A stretch of DNA of 54,411 bases, from IMG/VR virus record IMGVR_UViG_3300034812_000489, positions 1-54,411 of that record; one strand, written 5' to 3'. The translations under genes and the position numbers were made by a program. Under the pieces are notes generated by a model. The model worked only from the letters and a program-made list of their open reading frames with translations. It did not search any database and had not been told where the DNA came from. Of this stretch, positions 12,785-19,700 are shown piece after piece. This DNA is from a virus. The stretch's first letter is position 1. The number at the start of each line of letters is the position of its first letter.

Positions 12785-12950
12785 CAACGTCTGCATATGG
12801 GTTTTCCACATATGGTCCGTGTGGTTTTTTGGATTCTGCTCTGACATAATTCTTTTCGTCGTTGACAGCTGAAATCCATAATGAAAGTTTCATAAAAATC
12901 CAAATCAATGCCAACGGAGTGAAGCAACCAATAAGGATTACGGATTTCAT
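12741..12950 (-). CDS. small membrane protein with acidic cytoplasmic tail (69 aa)
   Basis: N-terminal transmembrane segment (VILIGCFTPLALIWIFMKLS), then a polar tail with KKPHGPYVENPYADVDEEEE. The tail phrase recalls small conserved cyanophage membrane proteins. Coupled (ATGA) to the glutaredoxin gene upstream. Function unknown. Confidence 0.65.
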   Translation of the reverse strand: MKSVILIGCFTPLALIWIFMKLSLWISAVNDEKNYVRAESKKPHGPYVENPYADVDEEEEEFTSRTDYR

Positions 12951-13180
12951 AATATATTATTGTTCTTAAAATAGTTCAATGTTTCTTTCAATCCACCAAT
13001 GTGTCTAAAACCAACATTCACTTGTGGATATTCTGCTTCTTTACCAAACTCCTCAACAAAACCTCTTTCAGAAAAGTGCTGATTTAATTTATACACATGA
13101 ATCTGAAAATTTAGTTTTTCTAAAAGAACCTTAGCGCGTTCACACTCTTGGTTGCCGTTAGAATAAATTACTGCATCCAT
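12947..13180 (-). CDS. glutaredoxin-like protein (77 aa)
   Basis: Thioredoxin-fold glutaredoxin by pattern and length: VIYSNGNQECERAKVLLEKL at the active site, an EEFGKEAEYPQV segment with the cis-proline P52, and a C-terminal HIGGLKETLNYF helix. The active site has only one cysteine (C13, N-Q-E-C in place of C-P-x-C), so it is monothiol and keeps the second Cys position rather than the first. T4-like phages use glutaredoxin to reduce ribonucleotide reductase; a role in another thiol exchange is possible given the missing nucleophilic Cys. Confidence 0.8.
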   Translation of the reverse strand: MDAVIYSNGNQECERAKVLLEKLNFQIHVYKLNQHFSERGFVEEFGKEAEYPQVNVGFRHIGGLKETLNYFKNNNIL

Positions 13181-13320
13181 TACTTTTTCTCCTCGTATTC
13201 GATGACGATTCTTTTGTAGTCTTTACCAGTATGATCTACACAGGTGATGTGAACTAATTTACCACCTAATGCGTCTGCTATTTCATGTAATTTGCTCCAA
13301 GGAATTTGCTTTTCAGTCAC
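13180..13320 (-). CDS. hypothetical protein (46 aa, GTG start)
   Basis: Encodes (M)TEKQIPWSKLHEIADALGGK then VHITCVDHTGKDYKRIVIEY. GTG 13320 is chosen because GGAGG lies 4 bases upstream, a strong Shine-Dalgarno, and it overlaps the previous gene by only 8 bp; the upstream ATG would overlap by 71 bp. No domain recognised. Confidence 0.6.
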   Translation of the reverse strand: MTEKQIPWSKLHEIADALGGKLVHITCVDHTGKDYKRIVIEYEEKK

Positions 13321-13630
13321 GTTGCCTCCAATCATCAGGTTTATCACGTTGAAACCAATCAACGATTTCATCAGCACCATCAAACCCCGTTCTGTGATTG
13401 GATGGGTCGGGGTCTCCTAATCCCATCTTATTCATAAAATCATCCATACTTCCCTCCTGAATATCAGGATTAGCAGCGGCACGACGTGCCTTTCTAAGCA
13501 TTTCACGAGCAGAAGTATTTGCCTTAGACAATTTTTCTGCCCAAATCATATCATCAAGTTTTACCTCTTCTCCGTTAGCAATACATTTGCAAATGAACTC
13601 TAACCGAAGACGATATTGCGTAGATAACAT
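13313..13630 (-). CDS. conserved cyanophage hypothetical protein (105 aa)
   Basis: Begins MLSTQYRLRLEFICKCIANG then MIWAEKLSKANTSAREMLRK and ARRAAANPDIQEGSMDDFM, which I recognise as a strongly conserved cyanophage protein of unknown function. It has a helical, basic N-terminal two-thirds and an acidic tail. No enzymatic motif. Confidence 0.8.
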   Translation of the reverse strand: MLSTQYRLRLEFICKCIANGEEVKLDDMIWAEKLSKANTSAREMLRKARRAAANPDIQEGSMDDFMNKMGLGDPDPSNHRTGFDGADEIVDWFQRDKPDDWRQRD

Positions 13631-13634
13631 ATGT

Positions 13635-13880
13635 TTATGTTTCTTTGTCTTTATTTATTTCTTCCACCAATTCTTTTGCCAAGTGCATAGAATGACGGTA
13701 TATAAAGTATTTTACCACAGGATTCTTAGGATTATTCAATAACCACCACCAGTGGCGTCTAATGTTAGTAGATACTAACTTCAGTACATACACGAAAGCG
13801 GCAGCAACATTTTCATCTGTTAGAATGAAGTATGCTACTACCGCAAATGTCCCAAATAGGACTATGTGAGGAGAATCCAT
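13635..13880 (-). CDS. small conserved membrane protein (81 aa)
   Basis: Hydrophobic N-terminal helix (HIVLFGTFAVVAYFIL), a second weaker one (NVAAAFVYVLKLVST), then a Trp-rich basic stretch (RRHWWWLL) and a charged tail. Likely inner-membrane. Its ATG shares one base with the upstream TAA. Function unknown. Confidence 0.7.
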   Translation of the reverse strand: MDSPHIVLFGTFAVVAYFILTDENVAAAFVYVLKLVSTNIRRHWWWLLNNPKNPVVKYFIYRHSMHLAKELVEEINKDKET

Positions 13881-14059
13881 TAGTGAAACTCCCGATTCCT
13901 TCTTTCATCCAAATATCTGACAATTTCATCTCTCCATTCCATCAACTCATTAAAACACTCTTGATTGTGAGCACATTGACGAAGTTGATGATCTGGTTTG
14001 AGAACACTCTCATAAAAGAGACCAAGTGCATCGCGTCGTTTTTCGTGTTTATCGGTCAT
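13880..14059 (-). CDS. hypothetical protein (59 aa)
   Basis: Encodes MTDKHEKRRDALGLFYESVL then DHQLRQCAHNQECFNELMEW, ending RYLDERRNREFH. A His/Cys cluster (C-A-H-N-Q-E-C) could bind metal but is not a known motif. Overlaps both neighbours (ATGA upstream, TAATG downstream), which supports it as a real gene. Confidence 0.7.
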   Translation of the reverse strand: MTDKHEKRRDALGLFYESVLKPDHQLRQCAHNQECFNELMEWRDEIVRYLDERRNREFH

Positions 14060-14283
14060 TTTTTTGACTTCTTTTTAATGGTTTTCCTTTGGTTGTTGAT
14101 AAAATCAACGGATTGTTTGTAAGTGTTAAGAGTTACTACTTGACTGCCATTATGTATAATGACGAACTTCTTTCCACAAGGAATTGCAGCCCAGAGTCCA
14201 TCATTAGTTACATAACCTAGTGGATGTTTGGGTTTAGGATCAAGAATAGTAGGAAATGGAATAAAAGGTTTAAGAAATCCCAT
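14056..14283 (-). CDS. conserved hypothetical protein (75 aa)
   Basis: Starts at ATG 14283 (MGFLKPFIPFPTILDPKPK). The core GLWAAIPCGKKFVIIHNGSQ and VVTLNTYKQSVDFINNQRK form a beta-rich fold with a basic C-terminal tail (KTIKKKSKK). It looks like a nucleic-acid-binding small domain, but this is only from charge. Coupled on both sides. Confidence 0.7.
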   Translation of the reverse strand: MGFLKPFIPFPTILDPKPKHPLGYVTNDGLWAAIPCGKKFVIIHNGSQVVTLNTYKQSVDFINNQRKTIKKKSKK

Positions 14284-14423
14284 CAAAATACAGCGGTGAC
14301 GCTTACAATTTGAGCACCAGGATTACGGGCAGTGGCAACATTTTTAGCATCCTGATAGTCGCGAGCAATGACAACCTCTTCAAACAAGGTGCCTGCTTTG
14401 AATAGTTGGACTTTGCACTTCAT
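14283..14423 (-). CDS. conserved cyanophage small protein (46 aa)
   Basis: Encodes MKCKVQLFKAGTLFEEVVIA then RDYQDAKNVATARNPGAQIV, which I recognise as a strongly conserved short cyanophage protein. AGGA sits 9 bases upstream of the ATG as Shine-Dalgarno, and a TATAAT extended -10 lies a further 20 bases up. It heads the overlapping run down to 13313 or beyond. Function unknown. Confidence 0.8.
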   Translation of the reverse strand: MKCKVQLFKAGTLFEEVVIARDYQDAKNVATARNPGAQIVSVTAVF

Positions 14424-14447
14424 GGTTGGTTTCCTTTCGGTGTTTTA

Positions 14448-14456
14448 ATTATAGCA
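14448..14456 (-). promoter_or_regulatory. extended -10 promoter (TGC-TATAAT)
   Basis: Minus strand TGCTATAAT between the nuclease gene (stop 14461) and the gene starting at 14423. The hexamer 17 bp upstream (CATCAG) is a poor -35, so it relies on the extended -10. Confidence 0.6.
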
Positions 14457-14460
14457 GAGA

Positions 14461-14985
14461 TCAGAGAGATCTGATGAAGGACAGGTCAAAATCTTCAGAT
14501 TCCTTAAAGTAATCCCGTGTCTGCTCGCGACCTTCAAGAAAATTAAAACCTGTTAGAAAGAAGTCAGACACTTCAGGATCGGCACTTGCAGTCATCACCG
14601 CACCATTATCTTTGAAATTATAAAGTTCAGAGGAGGGGATGCAACATGCTTTACCTCTCTTCACATCAGTAATGATAAAGTAATCAGCAAGTTTATCTTC
14701 ATAGTCTTTAGCAGCACGACGATTTTTAAGAATCAAAGATCTCACAGAAATCTGCGATTTGTTCTTGAATTGAGTGACCTTTGACTCATAAGTTGTGCCG
14801 CCAGGACCAATCAAATCAACACCAGGAAGATTGACACGAGTGAGAAGTCCATTACTGTACTCAGCATATGCTTTCTCTACAAGTTCTCCTGCTTTAGGAA
14901 AGCGTAGATTATTATCAGTGTAGTCCTGAAGCGTCTCTAACAGTTTGGAGAGACGATCCAATTCAAATGTGTTGAAGTCAATCAT
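14461..14985 (-). CDS. PD-(D/E)XK nuclease-like protein (174 aa)
   Basis: Shows the restriction-endonuclease core order: a helix with E37 (GELVEKAYAEY), then LPGVDLIG (D57), a short hairpin, and TYESKVTQF (E67, K69), that is E...D-x9-E-x-K. It continues with a positively charged helix (SLILKNRRAAKDYEDK) and a hydrophobic strand (LADYFIITDV). Its ATG overlaps the helicase stop (ATGA), so helicase and nuclease are made together, as in type I/III restriction or helicase-nuclease systems. Alternatively it might act in phage DNA processing. The nuclease call is from motifs alone and I do not recognise a named family. Confidence 0.65.
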   Translation of the reverse strand: MIDFNTFELDRLSKLLETLQDYTDNNLRFPKAGELVEKAYAEYSNGLLTRVNLPGVDLIGPGGTTYESKVTQFKNKSQISVRSLILKNRRAAKDYEDKLADYFIITDVKRGKACCIPSSELYNFKDNGAVMTASADPEVSDFFLTGFNFLEGREQTRDYFKESEDFDLSFIRSL

Positions 14986-16142
14986 CGGCGTACAACTGAA
15001 ATAGCAGGTTCACCCTGTTGGAACACAGTATCAACAACCGCCTGAACAGACCTGGCGGTGCCGATACCAACCTTATCATACACTGGCACACAGACCAGTC
15101 CAAACGTCTTGTGACAGTTTCCAAGGCGGATTACACGACCGATTGACTGACTGATACCAATATAGTCCATATTACGCATAAACAGAACTGCTTCAAGACC
15201 CTTGACATTGATACCCTCGGAGAGAATAGAATGGTGCATAATTACGAAACGAGTATCATCCTGTCCCCACTGATTCAGAGTCTTGAAGAACTCCTCACGG
15301 GAAACTTTGACACCGTTGATGACAGCACCAGTCTTTGACGTGATATACATCCAGTTGTAACCACGTTGTTTCAACTCGTGGCAGAAATCACTTTGTGATA
15401 CCATACGCACAATCTGCTTTGTAGAACGTGCAGCAATCAGGATCTTATTGAGGGAGTTTGCATCAATAGTATCCAACAAATTCTTGTCATCAGACTGTTT
15501 CAAATCACCTTGAGGAAGTTGCTGAATCACAACTTTGGGAGGAAGAATGTAACCTTCTTCAACCAACTTAGGTGCAGGAACATTGCAGATAACCTGCCCA
15601 TACACCGCACCATCATTCATCCCAGGTTTGAAGATAGTAACAGAGTGCTTTGGAGTTGCAGTAAAAAAGTAGCAACGGTCAGCAGTGTTACTGAAGTGCT
15701 CAGTAGCAGGAAAAAAGTTACGTTGCACAGAATTGTGTGCTTCGTCAAAGTAGATACAATCGACATTGATACCAGACTCCTGTACTTTATGTAGAGAATG
15801 ATAGGTGGTAAAGATAAGTTGATTGCGATATGCTTGACGATGCCAGTTTGCAATCAATGCAGGTTTTGTGCTGCTAAAGTGTTCAGTCTCACCACTGTGA
15901 ACGTGATAAACGGCAGCATCATCAATCAATTCCAGAAATTCTTTGCAGAGTTGTTCTGCAAGCAGGATACGAGGAGCAACCACAACAATCGTGGTAGAAC
16001 CATCAGCATCAATCTGACGCTTTGCATCTTCAATCATACAAATGGTCTTGCCACCACCCGTAGGGATGATAACCTGACCTTTGTTGTACTTTTGCATCGC
16101 TTCCAGAGCATTTTGCTGATGGGGGCGAAGGGTGATGGTCAC
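14982..16142 (-). CDS. superfamily 2 DEAD/DEAH-box helicase (386 aa)
   Basis: Complete SF2 motor. Q-motif-like RPHQQNAL at the start, Walker A PTGGGKT (27-33), motif Ia VVVAPRILLAEQL, DEAH (133-136), motif III TATP (161-164), motif V-like ILSEGINVKGLEAV and motif VI QSIGRVIR (332-339). The RPHQ start and overall plan match the ResIII/UvsW class of ATP-dependent DNA translocases; it is much shorter than T4 UvsW and lacks an obvious extra N-terminal domain. Next to it, translationally coupled, is a PD-(D/E)XK-like nuclease. It could unwind or translocate DNA for recombination-dependent replication or feed the nuclease. A promoter-like TGCTATAAT lies 24 bases upstream of the ATG. Confidence 0.9.
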   Translation of the reverse strand: MTITLRPHQQNALEAMQKYNKGQVIIPTGGGKTICMIEDAKRQIDADGSTTIVVVAPRILLAEQLCKEFLELIDDAAVYHVHSGETEHFSSTKPALIANWHRQAYRNQLIFTTYHSLHKVQESGINVDCIYFDEAHNSVQRNFFPATEHFSNTADRCYFFTATPKHSVTIFKPGMNDGAVYGQVICNVPAPKLVEEGYILPPKVVIQQLPQGDLKQSDDKNLLDTIDANSLNKILIAARSTKQIVRMVSQSDFCHELKQRGYNWMYITSKTGAVINGVKVSREEFFKTLNQWGQDDTRFVIMHHSILSEGINVKGLEAVLFMRNMDYIGISQSIGRVIRLGNCHKTFGLVCVPVYDKVGIGTARSVQAVVDTVFQQGEPAISVVRR

Positions 16143-16165
16143 GGTTGCCTTTTGAACTTGACGTA

Positions 16166-16174
16166 ATTATAGCA
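16166..16174 (-). promoter_or_regulatory. extended -10 promoter before the helicase-nuclease operon
   Basis: Minus strand TGCTATAAT, 23 bases upstream of the helicase ATG. A TTGACC exists upstream but at only 13 bp, so the -35 is poor. The palindrome 16182-16200 covers the -35 region. Confidence 0.6.
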
Positions 16175-16181
16175 TGGTGTG

Positions 16182-16200
16182 ATGGGTCAACGTGACCCAT
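16182..16200 (-). terminator. hairpin/palindrome upstream of the helicase promoter
   Basis: Perfect 8-bp arms ATGGGTCA / TGACCCAT around a 3-nt loop. It follows the stop and TGGCACA element of the gene at 16209 and precedes the helicase promoter. There is no U tract; it may terminate transcripts or be a repressor site. Confidence 0.45.
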
Positions 16201-16211
16201 GTGCCAATTTA
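16196..16211 (-). other. 3'-end element with TGGCACA core, copy 4
   Basis: From the TAA stop the minus strand reads TAAATTGGCACATGGG and enters the hairpin at 16182-16200. Confidence 0.4.
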
Positions 16212-16736
16212 CCAACCGTCCATCTTACTGAATTTAATTGCTACAGTCCATCTCCATCGGTCACGAAACGACGTTGCTCTGTGTAGGATGGTGGCATCAA
16301 AATAAACCATCCGATTTGGCACAGGCATCACACCAATCATGTCACCCTTATAGTAGAATTGAGTTTCTCCACCATCATTGATGTCCCAGTCTGCACTTGG
16401 TACATAGTATAAGAATGTAAGATCTTCACTATTTGTACTATCAGTGTGAAAATATGGATTTTCTCCTGGTGCAAATGAGTTGACATACATCCGATACAAT
16501 TTTAAGTTCGGACACAAATGATTTGTATTTTCCAAGAATAAATCATAAATCCACCGATTACTTTCTTTTACAGGTGTATCTTCATAATCATAAATCTCAT
16601 GAACCATTCCTGTTGGAATAAATTTCTTATCATCTCTTTCTCCCCAATAGTAATCAGCACCACTACAATACTTAACAACATTCAAGTAATCATTAGGAAT
16701 AAAGAAATCATCAATTACTTCTAGTGTCTTCTCCAT
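16209..16736 (-). CDS. 2OG-Fe(II) oxygenase (175 aa)
   Basis: Complete 2OG oxygenase signature: H97-T-D99 in ENPYFHTDSTN, H152 in ATILHRATSF and R162 (RWRWTVAIKF) for 2-oxoglutarate, with DGGETQFYY between them as in prolyl-hydroxylase-like enzymes. Acts in the infected cell on an unknown substrate. It is the last of four consecutive oxygenase-like genes; its start overlaps the previous gene by 26 bp. Confidence 0.85.
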   Translation of the reverse strand: MEKTLEVIDDFFIPNDYLNVVKYCSGADYYWGERDDKKFIPTGMVHEIYDYEDTPVKESNRWIYDLFLENTNHLCPNLKLYRMYVNSFAPGENPYFHTDSTNSEDLTFLYYVPSADWDINDGGETQFYYKGDMIGVMPVPNRMVYFDATILHRATSFRDRWRWTVAIKFSKMDGW

Positions 16737-17328
16737 ATCTGGTTACCGATATATTAAATGATAGTGTAATTCTAGGATAGGATGTTTTCTTACCAGCAGG
16801 AACAGAATGTTGTAGATAAGAAGGAAACATCAATAAATCTCCTTCACGAATCTTTGGAACGTAAATTTCTCCCCAGTTGTTAGAATCTAGTTCAAGACTT
16901 AGATTACGAAGTTGTGATAATGGATCTTTAAATTCTGGTGGATTATGATCTCGTTCGTCATAACACAGAAAATGAATAAAAGAAAAATGTGTTTGATTGA
17001 ATATCCCACCTAGATGGTCATGTTCTTCTTGATATTCACCATTTAGATAAACATTATACCATATATTTTTAATATCTAGTTCTACTTCTCTATCAAAAAT
17101 CTCAGTGATAGAATCTAGATAAGTTTTTTCTAGTAGAGATTTATTGTCTTGAATAATACTAGATTTTTCAGTAAAAGAAGTCAGTATTTTATTGGTAATC
17201 CAAGTCTCAGGTATCTCAAGATTCTCAACACTATTGAGAATATCTTTAACCAAGATACTCTTTAGTAGATTATTATTTTCTACTTGTGTTTGGAATAATG
17301 TTACCGGAAAGAGCTCAATACTTCTCAT
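16711..17328 (-). CDS. 2OG-Fe(II) oxygenase-like protein, H-D-H type (205 aa)
   Basis: N-terminal ELFPVTLFQTQV opens the protein as in the putative 2OG-Fe(II) oxygenase family PF13759. IKNIWYNVYLNGEYQEEHDH gives H103-D-H105, GDLLMFPSYLQHSVPAG gives H174, and RITLSFNIS gives R186. Where classical members have H-x-D this one has H-x-H, like the gene at 11562. Probably an oxygenase of unknown substrate; the altered ligand set may change chemistry. A 45-bp AT-rich gap precedes it. Confidence 0.75.
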   Translation of the reverse strand: MRSIELFPVTLFQTQVENNNLLKSILVKDILNSVENLEIPETWITNKILTSFTEKSSIIQDNKSLLEKTYLDSITEIFDREVELDIKNIWYNVYLNGEYQEEHDHLGGIFNQTHFSFIHFLCYDERDHNPPEFKDPLSQLRNLSLELDSNNWGEIYVPKIREGDLLMFPSYLQHSVPAGKKTSYPRITLSFNISVTRYGEDTRSN

Positions 17329-17373
17329 CTATCAACCTTAACAAAGATATTCTACTGATATTTCAGTTTTATG

Positions 17374-18036
17374 TCAAGTCTGCTTTCCGAATCCGAAGAA
17401 TGATGTAATAGCATAACGACCATAACCCTCAAAGTAGTCAGAATTTGCTATACTTACCTTTTTAACACCATGTTTTACCCAACCTGGAAAGATTATTGTT
17501 GAGTTATTTTCACAATCAAATTCATAATCATATTCTGGAAAATATAATTCACCACCTGTATATTTCTTGGGTTCTTTATAAAAATAGGAAAATGCTAAAA
17601 AATTCATACTAATATCAGTATGGGGATCATAGTACTCACTGTCATGATAATATCTAACCTTTGTAACATCCCACGTTGACTTGGATGCTCTAGCACAACA
17701 AGGATGTAATGTTTCAAGAACACTTAAAATATCTGGATCAAATACTTTTCTATTGACAGTTAAAATATTTGATAATTTTCTATAGTTTGGTTTATCTTTT
17801 CCTTCATGATTAAGATAGATATCATCTAAAAGCAATGCTTTAGCATTTGTATAGTCAGGAACTCCATAATAATCTTTAGCAGAAAGTAATTTTCCTGGTT
17901 TTGTATAAAACTTTAACTCTTCCCAAATTAAATCCAACTCCTCTTGATTATAAAAATTACGAATAATTAAGTGTGGAAATGGATTATAATGTGCTTCAAC
18001 ATTTACAGTTTCCATAGGATAATTTCTCAATTTCAT
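17374..18036 (-). CDS. 2OG-Fe(II) oxygenase (220 aa)
   Basis: ATG 18036 (MKLRNYPMETVNVEAHYNPF) is chosen because it makes an ATGA overlap with the previous gene; the frame extends 8 codons further. Metal ligands H139-T-D141 (YYDPHTDISM) and H189 (GWVKHGVKK), with R207 (GYGRYAITSFF). The segment between (SYFYKEPKKYTGGELYFPEY) is classic for phage prolyl-4-hydroxylase-like enzymes. Substrate unknown. Confidence 0.85.
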   Translation of the reverse strand: MKLRNYPMETVNVEAHYNPFPHLIIRNFYNQEELDLIWEELKFYTKPGKLLSAKDYYGVPDYTNAKALLLDDIYLNHEGKDKPNYRKLSNILTVNRKVFDPDILSVLETLHPCCARASKSTWDVTKVRYYHDSEYYDPHTDISMNFLAFSYFYKEPKKYTGGELYFPEYDYEFDCENNSTIIFPGWVKHGVKKVSIANSDYFEGYGRYAITSFFGFGKQT

Positions 18037-18614
18037 TCTTCGTTTTGTAACCATGCCCATGTTGTGGCAAGATATTTGGTGCCACCAATAGGGGGATTTC
18101 CTCTATGAGTGTGTGTAAATTCGCATGGGAATATTAAAACACTACCTGTTTCTGCTCTTTCTCTTTTGTTATAATATAAAAACTCTGTTTCTCCTCCCTC
18201 AAATTCATCATTTAGATAAACTTGCATTACTAATTTTCTACCAGTAGTAAAATATTCTCCACTTTCATAGTGCCAATTATGAAATCCTGTTCCTGGATAT
18301 ATTTTTTTGACTTTGCAGTCATATGCTAGGAATTTTGATCTATCTAAAACACTATACATTTTCAGATAGTGTTGAAGACATGTACCAAGTTTGTTCAATA
18401 ATAAACTTGTTACAGTACAACCATTTTCTAAAGAATAATCTAGATTATTTGCAAAGTTAAAAACCAGATGATCTTGAATGTGACGTGGACTACCTTCGTC
18501 TGTAGTTTTAGAAAGTTGTCCAATATTATGCAAAAATTCTATTTCATCTATTATTCTCTTACACTCCCCCATGGAGTATACGTCAGTATACCTTTGAATA
18601 AAATCGGGTTGCAT
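18033..18614 (-). CDS. 2OG-Fe(II) oxygenase-like protein, H-x-E type (193 aa)
   Basis: The C-terminal half matches prolyl-hydroxylase-like oxygenases: FHNWHYESGEYFTTGRKLVM, then LNDEFEGGETEF, GSVLIFPCEFTHTHRGNPP and a final GGTKYLATTWAW. The first metal ligand pair is H115-Y-E117, with Glu replacing Asp; H168 or H170 is the distal ligand and K180 the likely 2-oxoglutarate contact. It starts 22 bases after a late-type CATAAATA box, so the oxygenase cluster may be expressed late. First gene of the four-gene cluster. Confidence 0.8.
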   Translation of the reverse strand: MQPDFIQRYTDVYSMGECKRIIDEIEFLHNIGQLSKTTDEGSPRHIQDHLVFNFANNLDYSLENGCTVTSLLLNKLGTCLQHYLKMYSVLDRSKFLAYDCKVKKIYPGTGFHNWHYESGEYFTTGRKLVMQVYLNDEFEGGETEFLYYNKRERAETGSVLIFPCEFTHTHRGNPPIGGTKYLATTWAWLQNEE

Positions 18615-18635
18615 AATAAAAATTCAATTTTTTAT

Positions 18636-18643
18636 TATTTATG
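18636..18643 (-). promoter_or_regulatory. late promoter motif CATAAATA before the oxygenase cluster
   Basis: Fits NATAAATA and lies 21 bases upstream of the ATG at 18614, overlapping the stop region of the polyglycine adhesin gene. Confidence 0.6.
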
Positions 18644-19700
18644 CTACGGTTCCAGAACTATATTGTCCTTGTGATTGTCCCTGCCAACCTTGACTTTGAA
18701 CACTGTTACCACCCGTTCTTATCCAATTTCCACCAGCACCTCCACCTCCACCTTCACCTTCTTGCTTATTACCAGAACCATCACCGCCAGTTTGTCCAAC
18801 AGCGCCTGCTACTCCGCCTCTTCCACCATGACCAGCGTATGCCTCACCATCATTAACACCACCGCCACCACCAGCAGCTCCTTGTCCCTGCGATGTGACC
18901 GTTCCCTGCTGACCCCCACCGCCACTAGCGTATCTTCCATCACCAGTGCCACCTTCTCCACCATCACCAACAGGTAGTCCGAAACCACCTCCTCCACCTC
19001 CTCCACCCGCTTTGCGGTCATTACCTCTATCTTCTTGTCGTGCGGCACCACCACCGCCACCACCACCGCCACCACCAGCAGCGATTGCGCCATTACCACT
19101 AGTTAAAATAGTTGTTCCGTTGGAGTATTGAATACCAATCGCGGATGATCCCGGAGATCCCGTTTGTCCAGTTTCACTTCCACCATCACCGCCACTTCCA
19201 CCAGTTCCACCTTTACCTCTAATATATCCTTCATTCCCAACATGAACTCTTAAATCAGTATTACCTTGCCAGTTACCAGTTTTAAATGCACAAACATCCT
19301 GTGATTGTTGTGCACCTGAACTTCCTATAGTTTTATTAACATGAATCCATACTTTACTTCCAGTAGTTTGTTGAGGTGGAGCTTTGAATTCACCTACACA
19401 CTCTGACTGAGGATGTCCTTGTTTTTGATATCTTTGTTTTCCATTCTCTGGTAAATGCTCTGTACCACCACTATAATAATTTACGACAATATTCAGTTTT
19501 TTGCCATAAAAGTCTGACATTCCAATAGCACCAGATTGAGGCATACCTTCATCTAATGGCATATTTGACATTTCACCATAAGATTCACTGACTCTATAAT
19601 TGCCTAATGAAACTCCAGCAGTACTGCCGTTTGAATCACCAAACTCATTTTTTATTTCGGAAAAAGAAATAGAACCTTGATTACTATTTTTTATTGCCAT
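18639..19700 (-). CDS. polyglycine tail-fibre tip adhesin (gp38-like, 353 aa)
   Basis: N-terminal about 60 residues (SISFSEIKNEFGDSNGSTAG ... GAIGMSDFYGK) are a conserved cyanophage particle-protein start. A beta-rich middle (YYSGGTEHLPENGKQRYQKQ) follows. Residues about 160-335 consist of Gly runs (up to ten in a row) alternating with short polar loops, like the polyglycine-II helix sandwich of T-even adhesin gp38, which binds the host receptor at the fibre tip. It directly follows the 691-aa fibre-like gene with a one-base overlap. No gp38-type accessory is visible. Gly-rich loops are likely sites of host-range variation. Strong compositional bias is expected from this fold. Confidence 0.75.
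   Translation of the reverse strand: MAIKNSNQGSISFSEIKNEFGDSNGSTAGVSLGNYRVSESYGEMSNMPLDEGMPQSGAIGMSDFYGKKLNIVVNYYSGGTEHLPENGKQRYQKQGHPQSECVGEFKAPPQQTTGSKVWIHVNKTIGSSGAQQSQDVCAFKTGNWQGNTDLRVHVGNEGYIRGKGGTGGSGGDGGSETGQTGSPGSSAIGIQYSNGTTILTSGNGAIAAGGGGGGGGGGAARQEDRGNDRKAGGGGGGGGFGLPVGDGGEGGTGDGRYASGGGGQQGTVTSQGQGAAGGGGGVNDGEAYAGHGGRGGVAGAVGQTGGDGSGNKQEGEGGGGGAGGNWIRTGGNSVQSQGWQGQSQGQYSSGTVA

Noticed and set aside
12785-12847. Longer start for the gene at 12617 (ATG 12847).
   Set aside because: It would overlap the conserved-looking tail of the membrane-protein gene by 107 bp, so the shorter start is preferred, with doubt.
13652-13659. AATAAATA late box near the end of the gene at 13635.
   Set aside because: It lies in the coding region and the surrounding genes look early-type and coupled; it could be chance in AT-rich DNA.
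18641-19131. Plus-strand frames rich in Pro, His and Ser across the polyglycine gene.
   Set aside because: They are complements of GGN runs; composition is a by-product of the minus-strand Gly codons.
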